From Azospirillum agricola (GTDB lineage: Bacteria > Pseudomonadota > Alphaproteobacteria > Azospirillales > Azospirillaceae), in NCBI RefSeq assembly GCF_017876095.1, contig NZ_JAGINM010000001.1, forward strand, positions 124,001-188,000: a DNA stretch of 64,000 nt, written 5' to 3'. The notes beneath the pieces are model-generated. The model searched no databases. It was not told the origin of the DNA and saw nothing but the letters and a program-made list of their open reading frames with translations. The position numbers and the translations under genes were made by a program. Every line of letters starts with the position of its first letter. Within the stretch, counting starts at the first letter, position 1. Shown in pieces: positions 60,861 to 64,000 of this stretch.

Positions 60861-62999
60861 ATGCCCCAGACCTCCACCCGCTCCACCGTCTGGCCCGGCA
60901 AGCCGCACCCGCTGGGGGCCACCTGGGACGGCTTCGGCGTCAACTTCGCGCTCTTCTCCGCCCATGCCGAGCGGGTCGAGCTGTGCCTGTTCGACAAGAC
61001 CGGCCAGCGCGAGGTTGAGCGCGTCACCCTGCCGGAGCACACCGACGAGGTCTGGCACGGCTACCTGCCCGAGGCGCGGCCCGGCCAGCTCTACGGCTAC
61101 CGGGTCCACGGCCCCTACGAGCCGGAGGAGGGCCACCGCTTCAACCCGAACAAGCTGCTGCTCGACCCCTACGCCCGCGCGCTGTTCGGCGGCTTCAAAT
61201 GGTCCGACGCCCATTACGGCTACCGCGTTGGCTCGACGCGCGAGGATCTGTCCTTCGACCGGCGCGACAACGCGCGCGGGATGCCGAAATGCCGGGTGGT
61301 CGACGGCGCCTTCACCTGGGGGCACGACCGCCACCGTTCCGTCCCCTGGACCGACACGGTGATCTACGAGACGCATGTCCGCGGCTTCACCATGCGCCAT
61401 CCCGACGTGCCGGCCCATCTGCGCGGCACCTTCGCCGGCATGTCGGCCCACAGCGTCATCGAGTATCTGCGGGCGCTCGGCATCACCTCGGTCGAGTTCC
61501 TGCCGGTCCAGGCCATCGCCGACGAGCAGCATCTGGTGTCGCGCGGCCTGACCAACTACTGGGGCTACAACTCCATCGGCTTCTTCGCGCCCGAACCGCG
61601 CTACATGAACACCAACGTCCTGTCGGAGTTCAAGACGATGGTCGCCCGCCTGCACGAGGCGGGGATCGAGGTCATCCTCGACGTCGTCTACAACCACACG
61701 GCGGAGGGCAACCATCTGGGGCCGACCCTGTCCTTCAAGGGCATCGACAACCTCAGCTACTACCGGCTGATGCCGGACAGCCCACGCTTCTACATCAACG
61801 ACACCGGCACCGGGAACACCCTGAACTTCGCCCATCCGCGCGTGGTGCAGATGGTGATGGATTCCTTGCGCTACTGGGTGACGGAGATGCACGTCGACGG
61901 CTTCCGCTTCGACCTCGCCACCGTGCTGGCGCGCGAGCCCTATGGCTACGATCCGGGCTCCGGCTTCCTCGACGCGGTGCGCCAGGACCCGGTGCTGGCC
62001 GACGTCAAGCTGATCGCCGAGCCGTGGGACGTCGGCCCCGGCGGCTACCAGGTCGGCAACTTCCCGCCGGGCTGGGCCGAGTGGAACGACCGCTACCGCG
62101 ACACCGTGCGGCGCTACTGGCGCGGCGACGACGGCATGCTGCCGGAACTGGCCGGGCGCATCGCCGGCTCGTCCGACCTGTTCGAGAAGCGCGGGCGGCG
62201 GAGCTGGGCCAGCGTGAACTTCATCACCGCGCACGACGGCTTCACCCTGCACGACCTCGTCTCCTACAACGAGAAGCACAATTGGGCGAACGGGGAGGAG
62301 AACCGTGACGGCCACTCCTCCAACTGCTCGTGGAACCACGGGGTGGAGGGCGAGACCGCCGACCGCGCGGTCAACGCGCTGCGCGCCCGCCAGACCCGCA
62401 ACCTGCTGGCCACCCTGTTCCTGTCTCAGGGCACGCCGATGATGCTGGCCGGCGACGAGATGAACCACAGCCAAAAGGGCAACAACAACGCCTATTGCCA
62501 GGACAACGAGCTGACCTGGCTGGACTGGTCGCGCCAGGACCCGGCCCTGCTGTCCTTCACCCGCCGCGTCATCGCGCTGCGCCGGGCGCACCCGGTGCTG
62601 CGCCGGCCGGTCTTCCTGCACGGGCGCGAGGCGGCGTCCAACGGGCTGAAGGACATCGTCTGGTACAACGCGCAAGGCGTGGAGAAGACCGCCGAGAACT
62701 GGCGCAACACCCAGGCGCGCTGCATCGTCCTGCTGCTCAACGGCCGCGCCGGCAACCATGTCGCCCCCGACGGCCAGCCGCTCGACGACGGGGTGCTGCT
62801 GATCGTGCTGAACGCCCACGCCGACACGCTGGCGGTCACCCTGCCGGACGTGCCGGGCGGGCGCGGCTGGCGCTGCGTGCTCGACACCCGCGTCGAGGAC
62901 GGGGCGGGGGACGAGCGCATCGCGCTGGCCGGGCGTGCGTTGCTGGTGGATGGGCGCACGGTCCTGGTCTTCACCCTGGTCGAGCAGGCCGGGATGTGA
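60861..62999 (+). CDS. glgX: glycogen debranching enzyme
   Basis: GlgX hydrolyses alpha-1,6 branches of limit dextrin glycogen. It is a 712-residue GH13 enzyme with a CBM48-like N-terminus (GKPHPLGATWDGFGVNFALFS, then VYDTHVRGF-type motif YETHVRGFT), YNHTAEGNHLGPTLSFKG, nucleophile Asp in DGFRFDLATVLA, acid Glu in LIAEPWDVGPGGYQVG, and ITAHDGFTLHDLVSYNEKHN. The NGEENRDG and NNNAYCQDNELTWLDW signature is diagnostic for GlgX/isoamylase. It follows the oppositely oriented two-gene module, so it must have its own promoter in the 60666-60860 gap. Confidence 0.95.
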   Translation: MPQTSTRSTVWPGKPHPLGATWDGFGVNFALFSAHAERVELCLFDKTGQREVERVTLPEHTDEVWHGYLPEARPGQLYGYRVHGPYEPEEGHRFNPNKLLLDPYARALFGGFKWSDAHYGYRVGSTREDLSFDRRDNARGMPKCRVVDGAFTWGHDRHRSVPWTDTVIYETHVRGFTMRHPDVPAHLRGTFAGMSAHSVIEYLRALGITSVEFLPVQAIADEQHLVSRGLTNYWGYNSIGFFAPEPRYMNTNVLSEFKTMVARLHEAGIEVILDVVYNHTAEGNHLGPTLSFKGIDNLSYYRLMPDSPRFYINDTGTGNTLNFAHPRVVQMVMDSLRYWVTEMHVDGFRFDLATVLAREPYGYDPGSGFLDAVRQDPVLADVKLIAEPWDVGPGGYQVGNFPPGWAEWNDRYRDTVRRYWRGDDGMLPELAGRIAGSSDLFEKRGRRSWASVNFITAHDGFTLHDLVSYNEKHNWANGEENRDGHSSNCSWNHGVEGETADRAVNALRARQTRNLLATLFLSQGTPMMLAGDEMNHSQKGNNNAYCQDNELTWLDWSRQDPALLSFTRRVIALRRAHPVLRRPVFLHGREAASNGLKDIVWYNAQGVEKTAENWRNTQARCIVLLLNGRAGNHVAPDGQPLDDGVLLIVLNAHADTLAVTLPDVPGGRGWRCVLDTRVEDGAGDERIALAGRALLVDGRTVLVFTLVEQAGM

Positions 63000-63136
63000 G
63001 GGCCGGGGCGGGGGAATCGGTTCCACGCCGCTTCGCCCGCCGGTGCGCGCAGGACGTGCGATGGTAGCGCGACGGACGGGATCGGTCGTGATAACCTCGG
63101 GCCGGACGACAGGACCGCCGCGAAGCTTCGGATAGG

Positions 63137-64000
63137 ATGATGCCGGACTACGATTTCTCCCAGGTCGACGCCGCGATCATCGACAGCCAGCTCAACACCG
63201 CCCGCGTGTTCCGCGACGTGCTGGTGCGGATGAGCTTCCGCCGGATCGAGCTGTTCGATTCGGTCAAGGCCGCCGCCGGGCTGCTCAGCGCCGGGACGCC
63301 GGACATCATCCTGGTCGACGCCGACGGCGAGGATACCGAGGCGTTCCGCTTCATCCGCGCTCTGCGCAACGAGCCGAACGTTCCCAACCCCTTCGCCTGC
63401 CTGATCGTGACGACCTGGGCGCCGACCCCGGCCCTACTGACCCGCGTCACCAACAGCGGGGGCGACGACCTGCTGCTGAAGCCGGTCTCGCCCAAGCAGG
63501 TGCAGGACCGCATCGCCACGCTGATCGAGGGGCGCAAGGGCTTCGTCGTCACCGCCGACTACACGGGGCCCGACCGCCGCAAGTCGCCGCGCGAGGGCGC
63601 CCAGGTGCCGGTGCTGGAGGCGCCGAACACGTTGCGCCTGAAGGCGACCGGCCAGTGGAGCCAGGCCGGGGTCCGCATGCTGCTGAACGAGGCCAACGGT
63701 TTCGTCACCGCGCAGAAGCGGATCCGCGCCAGCATCCAGATCGCTTTCCTCGCCGAGTTCGCCATGCCCGGCCTGTCCCGTCCGGTTCCGGACCGGCTGG
63801 CGGTGGAGCATGTCGGCCGCATCGGCGGATTCCTCGACGACCTGCTGCGCCGCCTGACCGACGAGGGCGACCACGCCCATGTCGAGGCGGTGGCCCGCGC
63901 CGTGAAGTCGCTGGCCGAGGATATCCACCGTCAGGCCGACAAGGGCGCGGTGTCGCCCGACGATGCGGCGCAGTTGCAGACCATGGTGCGCGCGCTGATG
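63137..64000 (+). CDS. receiver-domain protein (partial, runs off the window)
   Basis: At least 288 residues are encoded without a stop to the end of the window. Residues 8-125 are a response-regulator receiver domain: Asp16 in AAIIDSQ, phosphoacceptor Asp61 in DIILVDADGED, and the conserved lysine Lys115 in DLLLKPVSPKQV. Then comes a linker (GPDRRKSPREG) and a helical region (VLEAPNTLRLKATGQWSQAG, FLDDLLRRLTDEGD) of unknown class. A GGATAGG lies immediately upstream; ATG at 63137 or 63140 is possible. The C-terminal output part is missing, so no function can be given. Confidence 0.8.
   Translation, partial: MMPDYDFSQVDAAIIDSQLNTARVFRDVLVRMSFRRIELFDSVKAAAGLLSAGTPDIILVDADGEDTEAFRFIRALRNEPNVPNPFACLIVTTWAPTPALLTRVTNSGGDDLLLKPVSPKQVQDRIATLIEGRKGFVVTADYTGPDRRKSPREGAQVPVLEAPNTLRLKATGQWSQAGVRMLLNEANGFVTAQKRIRASIQIAFLAEFAMPGLSRPVPDRLAVEHVGRIGGFLDDLLRRLTDEGDHAHVEAVARAVKSLAEDIHRQADKGAVSPDDAAQLQTMVRALM

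Overview
The window is a GC-rich (roughly two thirds G+C) chromosomal segment of an alphaproteobacterium. The gene content points to Azospirillum or a close relative in the Rhodospirillales: a glnB-glnA pair with a sigma-54 type promoter next to an NAD(P)H-hydrate repair gene, the tig-clpP-clpX-lon-hupB block, a split gcvPA/gcvPB glycine decarboxylase, a class II DAHP synthase, EgtB, and a TreS-maltokinase fusion. This genus assignment is inference from gene content. Most of the window is core metabolism and housekeeping. I see no insertion sequence, CRISPR array, integrase or rRNA operon.

Layout. 0.1-7.3 kb: a small unknown gene overlapping a DUF3108-type protein, tRNA-Val(CAC), a tiny membrane protein, panC, a FliL-like protein, class II DAHP synthase, and two secreted lipoproteins (CsgG-like and Sel1-repeat). 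7.4-16.2 kb: AmpG-family transporter, manganese catalase, glutathione reductase, a second FliL-like protein, a nicotinate phosphoribosyltransferase-like enzyme, a thioredoxin-like ferredoxin, egtB, ispH. 16.3-25.4 kb: a lipoprotein, an isolated phage-tail-like gene, a tandem glycine riboswitch driving gcvT-gcvH-gcvPA-gcvPB, a secreted hydrolase-like protein and three small unknown genes. 25.4-31.6 kb: glnA and glnB, tRNA-His, the nnr bifunctional enzyme, malonyl-CoA decarboxylase, tRNA-Leu. 31.6-40.8 kb: tig, clpP, clpX, a chemoreceptor gene, lon, hupB, tRNA-Val(TAC). 41.0-51.4 kb: an orphan rebB (R-body) gene, a TerC-family gene behind a possible manganese riboswitch, a glycine-zipper lipoprotein, a thioesterase, rplM-rpsI, argC, gamma-carbonic anhydrase-like, an OmpA-family protein, a divergent FMN-barrel/MocR regulator pair, a glycosyltransferase and a small unknown gene. 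51.5-64.0 kb: an alpha-glucan/trehalose locus (treS-maltokinase, glgB, glgX), interrupted by an oppositely oriented two-gene module of unknown function, then a receiver-domain protein that runs off the end.

How the parts fit. The gcv genes form one operon under a tandem glycine-sensing leader and feed C1 units from glycine. glnB and glnA couple nitrogen sensing to glutamine synthesis. tig, clpP, clpX and lon form a proteostasis block. treS-maltokinase, glgB and glgX together can interconvert trehalose and maltose, phosphorylate maltose, and branch and debranch glycogen. Catalase, glutathione reductase and EgtB suggest redox defence.

The most interesting non-core items are the 57.3-60.7 kb two-gene module with near-identical 34-residue TPR repeats, the orphan R-body gene, the isolated tail-fibre-like gene, the chemoreceptor wedged between clpX and lon, and the possible Mn-responsive leader before terC.
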